Positions 8,787 to 17,942 of a stretch of 64,000 bases of DNA are shown piece by piece. Each line of letters begins with the position of its first letter. Within the stretch, counting starts at the first letter, position 1. This stretch comes from Acidovorax sp. sic0104 (GTDB lineage Bacteria > Pseudomonadota > Gammaproteobacteria > Burkholderiales > Burkholderiaceae_C). Below the pieces are notes generated by a model. That model was not told the DNA's origin. It was given only the letters and a program-made list of their open reading frames with translations, and did not search any database. Position numbers and translations under genes: made by a program. Location: NCBI RefSeq assembly GCF_019219095.1, contig NZ_JAHUWH010000013.1:93301-157300 (forward strand). The letters run 5' to 3'.

Positions 8787-9689
8787 ATGAAATATCCGAC
8801 GATCGAAGACGCGGTAGGCCGCACGCCGCTGGTCGCGCTGCAGCGCATTGGGGCCCAGGAAAATGCCGCGCGCGGCAACGTGGTGCTGGGCAAGCTCGAG
8901 GGCAACAACCCGGCGGGATCGGTGAAGGACAGGCCGGCGCTGTCGATGATCCGCAGGGCCGAGGAGCGCGGCGACATCCGGCCCGGCGACACGCTGATCG
9001 AGGCCACGTCGGGCAACACGGGCATTGCGCTGGCGATGGCGGCCGCGATCAAGGGCTACCGCATGGTGCTCGTCATGCCCGAGGACCTGTCCATCGAGCG
9101 GGCGCAGACCATGAAGGCCTTTGGCGCAGAACTGGTGCTCACGCCCAAGAGCGGCGGCATGGAGCACGCGCGCGACCTGGCCGAAGCCATGCAAAAGCGC
9201 GGCGAAGGCAAGGTGCTCGACCAGTTCGGCAACCCCGACAACCCCCGCATCCACTATGAAACCACCGGCCCGGAGATCTGGGAGCAGACCGGCGGGCGCA
9301 TCACGCACTTCGTGAGCGCGATGGGCACCACGGGCACCATCACCGGGGTGTCGCGGTTCCTCAAGGAAAAAAACCCAGCCATCCAGATCATCGGCGCGCA
9401 GCCCGAAGAGGGCTCGCGCATCCCCGGCATCCGCAAGTGGCCGCAGGAATACCTGCCCAAGATCTACGACGCAAGCACCGTGGACGAGCTGGTGTACGTG
9501 AACCAGGACAACGCCGAGGACATGTGCCGCCGCCTGGCGCGCGAAGAGGGCATCTTCGCGGGCATCTCGGCGGCCGGCGCCTGCTGGGTGGCCCAGCAGA
9601 TCGCCGCGCGCGACAGCAACGCCACCATCGTTTTCGTGGTGTGCGACCGGGGCGACCGCTACCTGTCGACAGGCGTGTTCCCCGCGTGA
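8787..9689 (+). CDS. cysM: Cysteine synthase B
   Basis: PLP enzyme making cysteine from O-acetylserine and sulfide or thiosulfate, 300 residues. The PLP lysine is K47 in NNPAGSVKDRPA, the CysM form of the motif. The phosphate loop is TSGNTG (74-79), and the glycine-rich segment SAMGTTGTITGVSRFL follows. Length matches CysM rather than the longer CysK. It starts 42 bases from the divergent tRNA-Leu gene. Identity is firm; thiosulfate preference is family knowledge. Confidence 0.95.
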   Translation: MKYPTIEDAVGRTPLVALQRIGAQENAARGNVVLGKLEGNNPAGSVKDRPALSMIRRAEERGDIRPGDTLIEATSGNTGIALAMAAAIKGYRMVLVMPEDLSIERAQTMKAFGAELVLTPKSGGMEHARDLAEAMQKRGEGKVLDQFGNPDNPRIHYETTGPEIWEQTGGRITHFVSAMGTTGTITGVSRFLKEKNPAIQIIGAQPEEGSRIPGIRKWPQEYLPKIYDASTVDELVYVNQDNAEDMCRRLAREEGIFAGISAAGACWVAQQIAARDSNATIVFVVCDRGDRYLSTGVFPA

Positions 9690-9732
9690 TGTGGGTGAGA
9701 GGAGGGCGGGTTGTGTGCCGCTTTCTTGAGAT

Positions 9733-9786
9733 GAAAATGGCCGCTGCCGCTTGATGGACATGCGCTGATAGCTATCAAAAAAAGAG
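9733..9786 (+). repeat. AGCTAT-type dispersed repeat
   Basis: A copy of the repeat, ending GATAGCTATCAAAAAAA, directly abuts the start codon of the NUDIX gene. The A-rich tail would lie where the ribosome-binding site should be. Confidence 0.7.
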
Positions 9787-9789
9787 CAT

Positions 9790-10356
9790 ATGCACTACGA
9801 GACCCGCTTTTGCACCCACTGCGGCACCGCGCTGCAGCCCATCACCCTGGCCGAAGACGGCGGTGACAAGGAGCGCCTGCGCTGCCCCGCCTGCGGCTGG
9901 ACGCACTGGAACAACCCCACGCCCGTGCTGGCCGCGATCGTGGAGGTGGATGGCAAGGTGCTGCTGGCACGCAATGCGGCCTGGCCGCCCAAGATGTTCG
10001 CGCTGATCACGGGCTTCATGGAGGCGGGCGAGTCGCCGCAAGAGGGCATTGCGCGCGAGGTGAAGGAAGAAACCAACCTCGATGTGCTGTCCACCACGAT
10101 GGTGGGGGCGTACGAGTTTCTGCGCATGAACCAGGTCATCATTGCCTACCATGTGGTGGCCCGGGGCGAGGTGCGGCTGTCGCCCGAGCTGGTGGACTGG
10201 CGGTTCTATGACCTGCACGAACTCAAGTGCTGGCCCGCCGGCACCGGCTATGCGCTGGCCGACTGGCTGCGCACGCGCGGGCATGAGCCGGTGTTCTTCA
10301 CGGCAGAGGAAAATGAGGAGCGCCGCCGCGGCCTGAACCTGCCGCCCAAGGACTGA
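9790..10356 (+). CDS. NUDIX hydrolase with zinc ribbon (NudC-like)
   Basis: Hydrolase of nucleoside diphosphates linked to another moiety, 188 residues. The N-terminal zinc ribbon uses C8, C11, C32 and C35 (FCTHCG and RCPACG). The NUDIX box runs 75-97 with G75, E81, R89, E90, E93 and E94 intact, though the usual glycine near its end is an asparagine. The arrangement resembles NudC (NADH or NAD-RNA decapping), but the protein is about 70 residues shorter than NudC and lacks its N-terminal domain, so the substrate is open. Probably co-transcribed with tusA, 29 bases downstream. Confidence 0.85.
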   Translation: MHYETRFCTHCGTALQPITLAEDGGDKERLRCPACGWTHWNNPTPVLAAIVEVDGKVLLARNAAWPPKMFALITGFMEAGESPQEGIAREVKEETNLDVLSTTMVGAYEFLRMNQVIIAYHVVARGEVRLSPELVDWRFYDLHELKCWPAGTGYALADWLRTRGHEPVFFTAEENEERRRGLNLPPKD

Positions 10357-10385
10357 CGCACAAGAGAAGATACGGACACAACACC

Positions 10386-10613
10386 ATGGACATCCACAAA
10401 GAAGTCGACACGCGGGGCCTGAACTGCCCACTGCCCATCCTCAAGGCCAAGAAGGCCCTGGCCGACATGGCCAGCGGCCAGTTGCTCAAGGTGGTGGCGA
10501 CCGATAGCGGCTCGCTGCGGGATTTTCAGGCGTTTGCCAAGCAGACGGGCAACGAACTGGTGGAGCAGCAGACGGTGGGCGAGGAGTACATCCACGTGCT
10601 GCGGCGGCGCTGA
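10386..10613 (+). CDS. TusA-family sulfurtransferase
   Basis: Small sulfur-carrier protein of 75 residues with the RGLNCPLPILKAKKAL signature. The persulfide-carrying cysteine is C14, followed by P15. The family relays sulfur for tRNA thiolation, molybdenum cofactor or other pathways. It sits after a NUDIX gene and near cysM, so a general sulfur-relay role is plausible, but the specific pathway cannot be told from sequence. I do not assign tusA itself, because several paralogues are common in these bacteria. Confidence 0.9.
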   Translation: MDIHKEVDTRGLNCPLPILKAKKALADMASGQLLKVVATDSGSLRDFQAFAKQTGNELVEQQTVGEEYIHVLRRR

Positions 10614-10663
10614 GCTGACACGCCACACGTTGCAGGCAGCTCAGCGGTGTCCTGCAAGGCAAA

Positions 10664-10709
10664 AAACAAAACCCTCCTGCAGCGTTCATGCACTGCGAGA
10701 GGGTTTTTT
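10664..10709. terminator. Bidirectional terminator between tusA-like gene and galU
   Basis: A long imperfect stem, AACCCTCCTGCAG paired with CTGCGAGAGGGTT, is flanked by a T6 run on the plus strand and an A-rich run (T on the minus strand) on the other side. This fits the two convergent genes. Confidence 0.85.
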
Positions 10710-10771
10710 GCTGTCGAGGCTCCGCTCCGATATCGCCTTGACATCGCGGGCCTGTCGACGGCGTAAGGGCC

Positions 10772-10813
10772 GTGGCTGGCTTCGACAAGCTCAGCCCGAA
10801 CGGGTGGGGTGAT
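10772..10813. repeat. TTCGACAAGCTCAG-type element
   Basis: GGCTTCGACAAGCTCAGCCCGAACGG is a short dispersed motif often seen in intergenic DNA of Comamonadaceae and other proteobacteria (general knowledge). It lies in the galU 3' region. Only one copy is seen in this window. Confidence 0.4.
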
Positions 10814-10854
10814 GGACCCCGATTCCCGAGCCCGCCCGATTCTCGAATCCCCGC

Positions 10855-11742
10855 TTACAGCTCCAGCGTCTTCAGGTATTCGCGGAAGTGCTTGCTCACC
10901 TGCGGGTGGCGCAACGCCAGTTCCACCGTCGCCTCCAGAAAGCCTTCCTTGCTGCCGCAGTCGTACCGCTTGCCCTGGTACTGGAACGCGTACACGGCTT
11001 CGTTCTGCATCAGGCGGGCGATGCCGTCGGTGAGCTGGATCTCGCCGCCCACGCCGCGCGGCTGGTTGCGGATCTCGTCGAACACGCCGGGCGTGAGGAT
11101 GTAGCGGCCGGCCACGCCCATGCGCGACGGGGCCACGTCGGCCTTGGGTTTCTCGACGATGCGCTCGATGCGGATCAGCGGGCCCCCGGCGGATTCACCG
11201 GCGACGATGCCGTACTTGTGCACCTGGTCTTCCGGCACTTCCTGCACGGCGATGACCGAGCGGCCCTGCTGGCGGAAGGCGGTCGCCATCTGGGCCAGCA
11301 CGGGCTGGCCGCCCTGGGGGCCGACCATCAGGTCGTCGGCCAGCAGCACGGCAAAGGGCTCCTTGCCCACCAGGGGTTCGGCGCACAACACGGCGTGGCC
11401 CAGGCCCAGCGAGCGGGGCTGGCGCACGAAGGCGCAGTCCATGTCGTCGGGCTGGATGGAGCGCACCAGGTCCAGCAACTCCTTCTTGCCGGCGGCTTCG
11501 AGCTCGGCTTCCAGTTCGTAGGCGGTGTCGAAGTGGTCTTCGATGGCGCGCTTGCTGCGGCCCGTGACGAAGATCATGTGGCGGATACCGGCAGCGTAGG
11601 CTTCTTCCACCGCATACTGGATGAGCGGCTTGTCGACCACGGGCAGCATTTCCTTCGGAGATGCCTTGGTGGCGGGCAGGAAGCGGGTGCCCAGGCCGGC
11701 GACGGGGAACACGGCTTTGCGGACGGTGGTGGCAACGGACAT
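10855..11742 (-). CDS. galU: UTP-glucose-1-phosphate uridylyltransferase
   Basis: Makes UDP-glucose for polysaccharide and envelope sugar synthesis; 295 residues. The nucleotide-binding signature [20 protein letters not shown] is at the N-terminus, followed by [25 protein letters not shown] and the C-terminal [14 protein letters not shown] are family-typical. Length matches bacterial GalU. Transcribed in the same direction as valS, which ends 90 bases upstream of its start. Confidence 0.96.
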   Translation of the reverse strand: MSVATTVRKAVFPVAGLGTRFLPATKASPKEMLPVVDKPLIQYAVEEAYAAGIRHMIFVTGRSKRAIEDHFDTAYELEAELEAAGKKELLDLVRSIQPDDMDCAFVRQPRSLGLGHAVLCAEPLVGKEPFAVLLADDLMVGPQGGQPVLAQMATAFRQQGRSVIAVQEVPEDQVHKYGIVAGESAGGPLIRIERIVEKPKADVAPSRMGVAGRYILTPGVFDEIRNQPRGVGGEIQLTDGIARLMQNEAVYAFQYQGKRYDCGSKEGFLEATVELALRHPQVSKHFREYLKTLEL

Positions 11743-11832
11743 GGAGATTTACCTTCGCGGATTGGAATGGGGTGAGGCCGGCCGGGCCGCCGCTGGGCAG
11801 GCCCGTGGTGCCGGACAGTATGGCGGTAGTTT

Positions 11833-14730
11833 CTAGCCCAGCCGTGTCAGCTGATCGCGCAAGCGGCCCAGCGTGGCGCCGAAGTCGGCGATGCGTTTCT
11901 TTTCCTGGTCGATCACGGCGGGCGGTGCCTTGGCCACAAAAGCCTCGTTGGAGAGCTTGTTGGTGGCCTTGGCGACCTCGCCCTCGATGCGGGCGATCTC
12001 CTTGGCCAGGCGGGCCTTCTCGGCCGCCACGTCGATCTCCATGTACAGGCACATGCGGGCGTCGCCCACCACGGCCACGGGCGCGGCCTGCGCTGCGGCG
12101 GCCCAGGCGGCCTCGTCGTCGAAGACCTTGACCTCGCTGAGCTTGGCCAGCGCCTGCAGCACGGGGGCCACGCCGCGCATGAAGTCGGTGTCGCCCACCA
12201 CGTACATCGGCAGGCGGGTGGAGGGCGAGACGTTCATCTCTCCCCGCAGGGCACGGCAGGCGTCCACGAGGCCCTTCACGCGGCCCATGTGGGCGATCGC
12301 GGCTTCGTCGATCTTTTCCAGTTGGGCCTGCGGATAGCGGGCGATGCTGACCGACTCGCCAGGGATGCCGGCCACAGGCGCCACCACCTGCCACAAGGCT
12401 TCGCTGATGAACGGGATGATCGGGTGGGCCAGGCGCAGAATGGCTTCGAGCGTGCGGATCAGCGTGCGGCGCGTGGCGCGCTGCTGCGCTTCGGTGCCGT
12501 TCTGGATCTGCACCTTGGCGATCTCCAGATACCAGTCGCAGTACTCGTTCCAGACGAAGTCGTAGATCGTGTTGGCCACGTTGTCCAGCCGGTACTCCTC
12601 GAAGCCCTTGGCGACCTCGGCCTCGGTCTTTTGCAGCAGCGACGTGATCCAGCGGTCGGCCTGGCTGAACTCCATGTAGCCGTGGGCGCTGCCGCCGGGC
12701 TGGCACTCTTCCTTGGTGTGCTCTTTCAGGCCGCAATCCTGGCCTTCGCAGTTCATCAGCACGAAGCGGCTGGCGTTCCAGAGCTTGTTGCAGAAGTTGC
12801 GGTAGCCCTCGCAGCGCTTGCTGTCGAAGTTGATGCTGCGGCCCAGGCTGGCCAGCGCCGCGAAGGTAAAGCGCAGCGCATCGGCACCATAGGCCGGGAT
12901 GCCTTCGGGGAATTCCTTTTGCGTGTTCTTGCGCACGGTGGGCGCGGTCTCGGGCTTGCGCAGGCCGGTGGTGCGCTTGTCGAGCAGCGGCTCCAGAGCG
13001 ATGCCGTCGATCAGGTCCACCGGGTCGAGCACGTTGCCCTCGGACTTGGACATCTTCTTGCCCTGCGCGTCGCGCACCAGGCCGTGGATGTACACATGCT
13101 TGAACGGCACGCGGCCCGTGAAGTGCGTGGTCATCATGATCATCCGGGCGACCCAGAAGAAGATGATGTCGTAGCCCGTGACCAGCACGGTGCTGGGCAG
13201 GTACAGGTTGAAGTCGTCGGTCTCGGCGGTGCCTTGGTCAGGCCAGCCCATGGTGCTGAAGGGCACGAGGGCGGACGAGTACCAGGTGTCGAGCACGTCC
13301 TCGTCGCGGCGCAGCTGCTTGCCCGGGGCCTTGGCCTGGGCCTCGGCTTCGGTGCGGGCGACGATCACGTTGCCGTCTTCGTCGTACCAGGCCGGGATCT
13401 GGTGGCCCCACCACAGCTGGCGGCTGATGCACCAGTCCTGGATGTTGTTCATCCACTGGTTGTAGGTGTTCACCCAGTTCTCGGGCACGAACTTCACATC
13501 GCCGCTGGCCACGGCATCGATGGCCTTTTGCGCAATGCTCTTGCCCGTGGGGTCCTGCTCGGACACCTTGCTCATGGCCACGAACCACTGGTCGGTGAGC
13601 ATCGGCTCGATCACCTGGCCTGTGCGGGTGCAGATGGGCACCATGAGCTTGTGCTTCTTCACCTCGACCAGCGCGCCGAGGGCTTCGAGGTCCGCCACCA
13701 CGGCCTTGCGGGCCACGAAGCGGTCCATGCCCTGGTACTTGGGCGGCGCGTTCTCGTTGATGGTGGCCTGCAGCGTCAGCACCACGATCATGGGCAGCTT
13801 GTGGCGCTGGCCCACGGCGTAGTCGTTCTGGTCGTGCGCGGGGGTGACCTTGACCACGCCCGTGCCGAATTCCTTGTCCACGTATTCGTCGGCGATCACG
13901 GGGATCTGGCGGTTGCACAGCGGCAGGTTGACCATCTTGCCGATGAGGTGCGTGTAGCGGGCATCCTCGGGGTGCACCATCAGCGCCACGTCGCCCAGCA
14001 TGGTCTCGGGGCGGGTGGTGGCCACCGTGAGGCTGCCGGAGCCGTCGGCCAGCGGGTAGGCGATGTGCCAGAGCGAGCCGTCTTTCTCTTCGCTCTCGAC
14101 TTCCAGGTCGGACACGGCGGACTGCAGCTTCGGATCCCAGTTCACCAGGCGCTTGCCGCGGTAGATCAGGCCCTGTTCATACAGCTTCACGAAGGTGTCG
14201 GTGACCACGGCGCTCAGCTTGTCGTCCATGGTGAAGTATTCGCGGCTCCAGTCCACGCTGTCGCCCATGCGGCGCATCTGGGTGGTGATGGTGTTGCCGG
14301 ACTTTTCCTTCCACTCCCATACCTTGGAAACGAAGTTCTTGCGCGCCTCGGGCGGGGTCGGGCCCATGTCGTAGCGGCTGATGCCCTGCTCCTGCAACTG
14401 GCGCTCCACCACGATCTGCGTGGCGATGCCGGCGTGGTCGGTGCCCGGTACCCAGACGGTGTTGAAGCCGCGCATGCGGTGGTAGCGCGTGAGGCTGTCC
14501 ATGATCGTCTGGTTGAACGCATGGCCCATGTGCAGCGTGCCCGTGACGTTGGGCGGGGGCAACTGGATGGAGAAGGCCGGTTCGCCCGCCTGGGGCTGGC
14601 CCGTGCCACGGTGGCCTGCGGTGCCATAGCCGCGCTTTTCCCATTCGGGGCCCCAGTGGGCTTCCAGTGCGGCAGGTTCAAACGACTTGGACAGGCTTTC
14701 GAGGCCGGGTTGTTGCAGGGGCGAGCTCAT
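11833..14730 (-). CDS. valS: Valine-tRNA ligase
   Basis: Class I aminoacyl-tRNA synthetase charging tRNA-Val, 965 residues. The HIGH-type motif is HMGH at 67-70 in [13 protein letters not shown], and KMSKS lies near residue 558 in [14 protein letters not shown]. The editing domain, anticodon-binding domain and a C-terminal coiled-coil (about 895-965, [20 protein letters not shown]) are all present. The frame is open 91 codons upstream to 15003, but that stretch is arginine/proline-rich and unlike any ValS, so ATG 14730 is the start. A segment rich in Gly/Gln (about 38-50) near the N-terminus is a small lineage insertion. Confidence 0.97.
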   Translation of the reverse strand: MSSPLQQPGLESLSKSFEPAALEAHWGPEWEKRGYGTAGHRGTGQPQAGEPAFSIQLPPPNVTGTLHMGHAFNQTIMDSLTRYHRMRGFNTVWVPGTDHAGIATQIVVERQLQEQGISRYDMGPTPPEARKNFVSKVWEWKEKSGNTITTQMRRMGDSVDWSREYFTMDDKLSAVVTDTFVKLYEQGLIYRGKRLVNWDPKLQSAVSDLEVESEEKDGSLWHIAYPLADGSGSLTVATTRPETMLGDVALMVHPEDARYTHLIGKMVNLPLCNRQIPVIADEYVDKEFGTGVVKVTPAHDQNDYAVGQRHKLPMIVVLTLQATINENAPPKYQGMDRFVARKAVVADLEALGALVEVKKHKLMVPICTRTGQVIEPMLTDQWFVAMSKVSEQDPTGKSIAQKAIDAVASGDVKFVPENWVNTYNQWMNNIQDWCISRQLWWGHQIPAWYDEDGNVIVARTEAEAQAKAPGKQLRRDEDVLDTWYSSALVPFSTMGWPDQGTAETDDFNLYLPSTVLVTGYDIIFFWVARMIMMTTHFTGRVPFKHVYIHGLVRDAQGKKMSKSEGNVLDPVDLIDGIALEPLLDKRTTGLRKPETAPTVRKNTQKEFPEGIPAYGADALRFTFAALASLGRSINFDSKRCEGYRNFCNKLWNASRFVLMNCEGQDCGLKEHTKEECQPGGSAHGYMEFSQADRWITSLLQKTEAEVAKGFEEYRLDNVANTIYDFVWNEYCDWYLEIAKVQIQNGTEAQQRATRRTLIRTLEAILRLAHPIIPFISEALWQVVAPVAGIPGESVSIARYPQAQLEKIDEAAIAHMGRVKGLVDACRALRGEMNVSPSTRLPMYVVGDTDFMRGVAPVLQALAKLSEVKVFDDEAAWAAAAQAAPVAVVGDARMCLYMEIDVAAEKARLAKEIARIEGEVAKATNKLSNEAFVAKAPPAVIDQEKKRIADFGATLGRLRDQLTRLG

Positions 14731-15070
14731 GGGGTATGGGGCGGTGGGACCCGGCGGCCACGGTGTGCGGCGCCGGGTCGGACAAGATGGACCGGGCATT
14801 TTACGGGACCGCTGGTGCCTGCCGGGCGCCCGTGGCGTACGGCCCCACATGCCGTCTGTCCAGTCCTTCTCGCCAATGGTGACCTTGAGCCTGTGGCGGC
14901 TGGCTGGGGTGTGCCGATAATCCCGCCGCAAGGAGCGAGGGGCGGCCGCTGCGCAGCGGCCCGGGCTCCTGTCGAGGGCGCACGGCGCCCGTCGGATCAC
15001 CACCTATAACAACGGTGGCGTGACCCATGAAAGAAGGCGCGCCGGGCGCCGGTTTCGGGGCCGCGCTGCC
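14731..15070. other. valS / M48 protease divergent intergenic region
   Basis: About 340 bases without a convincing gene. It contains an 18-bp perfect palindrome GGCCGCTGCGCAGCGGCC (14944-14961) and a second hairpin GGGCGC-ACG-GCGCCC (14977-14991). A TATAAC box around 15005 could be a -10 element for the M48 gene. It should also hold the valS promoter; I could not place it. Confidence 0.5.
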
Positions 15071-16945
15071 ATGACAGCCATCCGAACCATGACCGTTTCA
15101 TCTGATTTCCGCAAAGGCCTGGCCAAGGTCTTCGTGTCTGCGCTGCTCGCACTGTTCCTGGTGCCGGCAGTGACCTTTGTCTTCAGCGGCTACGTGCAGC
15201 GCGACCAGGACGCCGGCTTCCTGGCGGGCGTCAGCGAGCGCATCGATGCTGAAAGAGGCATGTCGGCCGCCGAGAAGCAGGCGCGCAAGGACTACTTTCG
15301 CCTCAACCCCCCGTCCACCATCTGCCGTGGCACCGATCCCGCAGCACAGCACTACCGCGACGCGCTGTGCGACCGGTTCTCGGACAACTGGCAGTTCGAC
15401 ATGGCGCGCAGGGCGTCGCTGTGGACCATCGTGGCCAGCGCACTGCTGCTGCTCGCGGTGCTGGGCCTGGGGGCGCTGGCCTTCGCCGACCGCACGCTGC
15501 AGTACGCCAGCTTCGTCGCTGGCTGGCGCCTGACCACCTGGGCCAGCGCTGCCGCGCTTGCCGTGCAGGGCGCGATGGCGGCATGGCTGTCATTCTGGGT
15601 CACTGCGTTCTTCTTTCACCAGTATTCGCCGAAACTGGTCCTCTTCGTCGGCTTCGCGGTGCTGGCGGGCGTGCTGGTGGCGGTGGCGGGCATTTTCAAG
15701 CGCGTGCATTCCCAGAGCCGCGCCGTCGGCGAACTGGTGTCCGAGGAGGATGCGCCCCTGCTGTGGAAGCGCATCCGCCACATGGCCGAGCGCCTGAAGA
15801 CTGTGCCGCCCCGGCACATCGTGGCGGGCATCGATGCCAACTTCTTCGTGACCGAAGCGCCGCTGGCGGTGGGCGACAAGCTGCTCACCGGCCGCACGCT
15901 GTTCGTCAGCCTGCCGTTGCTGCGCATCCTCGACCAGGCCGAAGCCGACGCGGTGTTTGGCCACGAACTGGCCCACCTGCGTGGCGGCGATACAAGGAAC
16001 AGCGCGCTGCTGGGCCCCAAGCTCGTGCAGTTCGACCACTACCGCCAGGCCATTCGCGCGGGCGGGCTCTCGGCCGTGGTGTTGCCGCTGCTGGACCTGT
16101 ACCGCATGATCTTCGAGATCGCGCTGGCCCGGGACAGCCGCGAGCGCGAGTTCAAGGCCGACCGCATCGCCGCCAGGCTGATCTCGCCCGCAGCCATCGC
16201 GCAGTCGCTCGTCAAGATCGCCGCCTACGCCCAGTACCGCGCCAAGATCGAGGACGAGCTGTTCGGCCGCAACGAGCGGCACGACAACGCCACGCTGGGG
16301 ATCGCGAGCTTCGTGGCCCAGGGCCTGGCGCCCTATGCCGCGTCGGACGATTTCGTGGCTGCGATGAAGACGGCCAACGTGCCCCACCCTTACGACACCC
16401 ACCCGGCGATGCCCGAGCGCCTGCGCAATGTCGGCATGGCCCTCAAAGAGCAGGACTGGGGCGGCATCGCCGTGCGCGTGCCGGCGGCCACCTGGGTGCA
16501 GCAGATCCTCACGGCCGATGCCATTGAGCAGCGCCTGTGGAGCGACTACGAGCAGCAGTTCGCGCAGGACCACGAGCGCAGCCTGGCCTACCGTTATGAG
16601 CCGGCCACTGACGCCGAGCGCGCCGTCGTATTGCAGTACTTCCCGCCCGTGGTGTTCCCGCTCAAGGGCGACGATACCGTGGAGGTGAGCATCGAAGGCA
16701 TCCGCACCAGCGCCGACGAGACCACCGTGTTCTGGGACGCCGTGAAGGGCCTGGAATTCAAGGAAAGCAGCTTCGGCAACGCGCTGATCGTGACCCACCC
16801 CGAGAAAAACGCCCTGGGCCTGGGCGCCAGGACGAGCAAGATCAAACTCGGCGGCCTGAAGAAGGACAAGGACCGGTTCAACGCCACGGTGAGCCACTAC
16901 TGGCAACGGCATCAGATCATGCGGGCGCAGCAGCAAGGCGGCTGA
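15071..16945 (+). CDS. M48-family membrane metallopeptidase
   Basis: Zinc protease of the HtpX/Ste24 class, up to 624 residues. The zinc-binding HEXXH is in VFGHELAHLRGGD (about residue 298), and the third ligand is probably the glutamate in SREREFKADR (about 359). There are four hydrophobic segments before the catalytic domain (about 18-40, 117-140, 155-180, 185-205) and a roughly 230-residue C-terminal region I do not recognise. Membrane quality control is the usual role of M48 proteins. The start is uncertain: ATG 15071, ATG 15089 and GTG 15020 are in frame and none has a strong ribosome-binding site. Confidence 0.85.
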   Translation: MTAIRTMTVSSDFRKGLAKVFVSALLALFLVPAVTFVFSGYVQRDQDAGFLAGVSERIDAERGMSAAEKQARKDYFRLNPPSTICRGTDPAAQHYRDALCDRFSDNWQFDMARRASLWTIVASALLLLAVLGLGALAFADRTLQYASFVAGWRLTTWASAAALAVQGAMAAWLSFWVTAFFFHQYSPKLVLFVGFAVLAGVLVAVAGIFKRVHSQSRAVGELVSEEDAPLLWKRIRHMAERLKTVPPRHIVAGIDANFFVTEAPLAVGDKLLTGRTLFVSLPLLRILDQAEADAVFGHELAHLRGGDTRNSALLGPKLVQFDHYRQAIRAGGLSAVVLPLLDLYRMIFEIALARDSREREFKADRIAARLISPAAIAQSLVKIAAYAQYRAKIEDELFGRNERHDNATLGIASFVAQGLAPYAASDDFVAAMKTANVPHPYDTHPAMPERLRNVGMALKEQDWGGIAVRVPAATWVQQILTADAIEQRLWSDYEQQFAQDHERSLAYRYEPATDAERAVVLQYFPPVVFPLKGDDTVEVSIEGIRTSADETTVFWDAVKGLEFKESSFGNALIVTHPEKNALGLGARTSKIKLGGLKKDKDRFNATVSHYWQRHQIMRAQQQGG

Positions 16946-16998
16946 TGGCCGGGGGGGGGGTACGCCATGCGCCCGCAAGGGCGCACAGCGTTGATCGT

Positions 16999-17045
16999 TT
17001 GCTATGCTATTTGTAGCTGTCGGCGCTTGTCAGTCAAGGCGGAGG
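16999..17045. repeat. AGCTAT-type dispersed repeat
   Basis: GCTATTTGTAGCTGTCGGCGCTTGTCAGTCAAGG matches one half of the hairpin repeat. It lies between the convergent M48 and VOC genes. A run of nine or more G (about 16949-16958) lies just before it. Confidence 0.65.
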
Positions 17046-17108
17046 TCACCGAAAACCTGAAAATCCGCCCGGTGGCGCACCGCGCACCGCGCCCCTGAGC
17101 CCCCAGGG

Positions 17109-17729
17109 TCAGCCCCGCGCGTACTCCGGCCGGTCGTTCTGCTGCGGCTTGAGGGGCTGGGCCGCCTTGCCTTCGGCGCGCTCCTTGCGCCATTGCTCCT
17201 TGCGCGCGGTCCACTCCTTCAGGCGCGCATGCGCCACCGTGCTGTCCTTCTCCATTGCCTCCTCATTGGCCAGCTGGGCCGACAGCTCCAGGCGGATGCC
17301 GTTGGGGTCGAAGAAGTAGATGCTCTTGAAGATGTGGTGGTCCGTCACGCCCAGCACCTCGATGCCGTGGGCCTGCAGGCGCTGCTTGGTGTTCTCCAGC
17401 TCTTCGATGGTGTTCACGCGGAAGGCGATGTGGTTGACCCACAGCGGCGTGTTGGGCGACGGCTCGGCCTTCACGTCGTCGCCCAGGTCGAAGAAGGCGA
17501 TGAACGAGCCGTCCTTCAGGCGAAAGAAGAAGTGCGTGTACGGGCAGTACTCGCCCGTGCTGGGCACGTAGTCGCTCTGGATGATGTGGTAGAGCGGAAG
17601 ACCCAGGATGTCCTCGTAGAAGTGGCGCGTTTCCTCGGCGTCGCGGGCCTTGTAGGCGTAGTGGTGCAGTTGCTGGATGGCAGCGGGCGCGGGCAGCGCG
17701 GCCAGGTCGGGCTTCAGGACGGCGTTCAT
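17109..17729 (-). CDS. VOC (glyoxalase/dioxygenase) family protein
   Basis: Metal-dependent vicinal-oxygen-chelate protein of 206 residues. The two beta-alpha-beta-beta-beta modules are visible: LHHYAYKARDAEETRHFYEDI begins the first (metal histidine in LHHYAY), and WVNHIAFRVNTIEELE begins the second (histidine in NHIAF). The acidic ligand is in NGIRLEL. The C-terminal 50 residues form a charged helix rich in K, E and R, outside the core fold. Such proteins include glyoxalases, ring-cleavage dioxygenases and resistance proteins; the substrate cannot be told. It stands alone, divergent from the ABC-F gene. Confidence 0.85.
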   Translation of the reverse strand: MNAVLKPDLAALPAPAAIQQLHHYAYKARDAEETRHFYEDILGLPLYHIIQSDYVPSTGEYCPYTHFFFRLKDGSFIAFFDLGDDVKAEPSPNTPLWVNHIAFRVNTIEELENTKQRLQAHGIEVLGVTDHHIFKSIYFFDPNGIRLELSAQLANEEAMEKDSTVAHARLKEWTARKEQWRKERAEGKAAQPLKPQQNDRPEYARG

Positions 17730-17942
17730 GCAATGTCTCCTCAGATGGATGGAGGTAATTCTACTATTCGTAATTGGTTTACGTTAAGTTAATTTGTGTG
17801 CGCGCGAATTCGGGTACATTGCGCCCTTCCTGTTTTTTGCCGAGGCTCGACTCCCATGCGCCTGTAAGCCCCCTCCAAGCCGTTCCCCCGCCTGCCCCTG
17901 TGGCCGGGCGAGGGCTGCATGTCTTGTCTGGAGTGCTTTTGT

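Noticed and set aside
12289..15009. Long plus-strand frame (906 codons) opposite valS
   Set aside because: Antisense shadow of valS with no family pattern.
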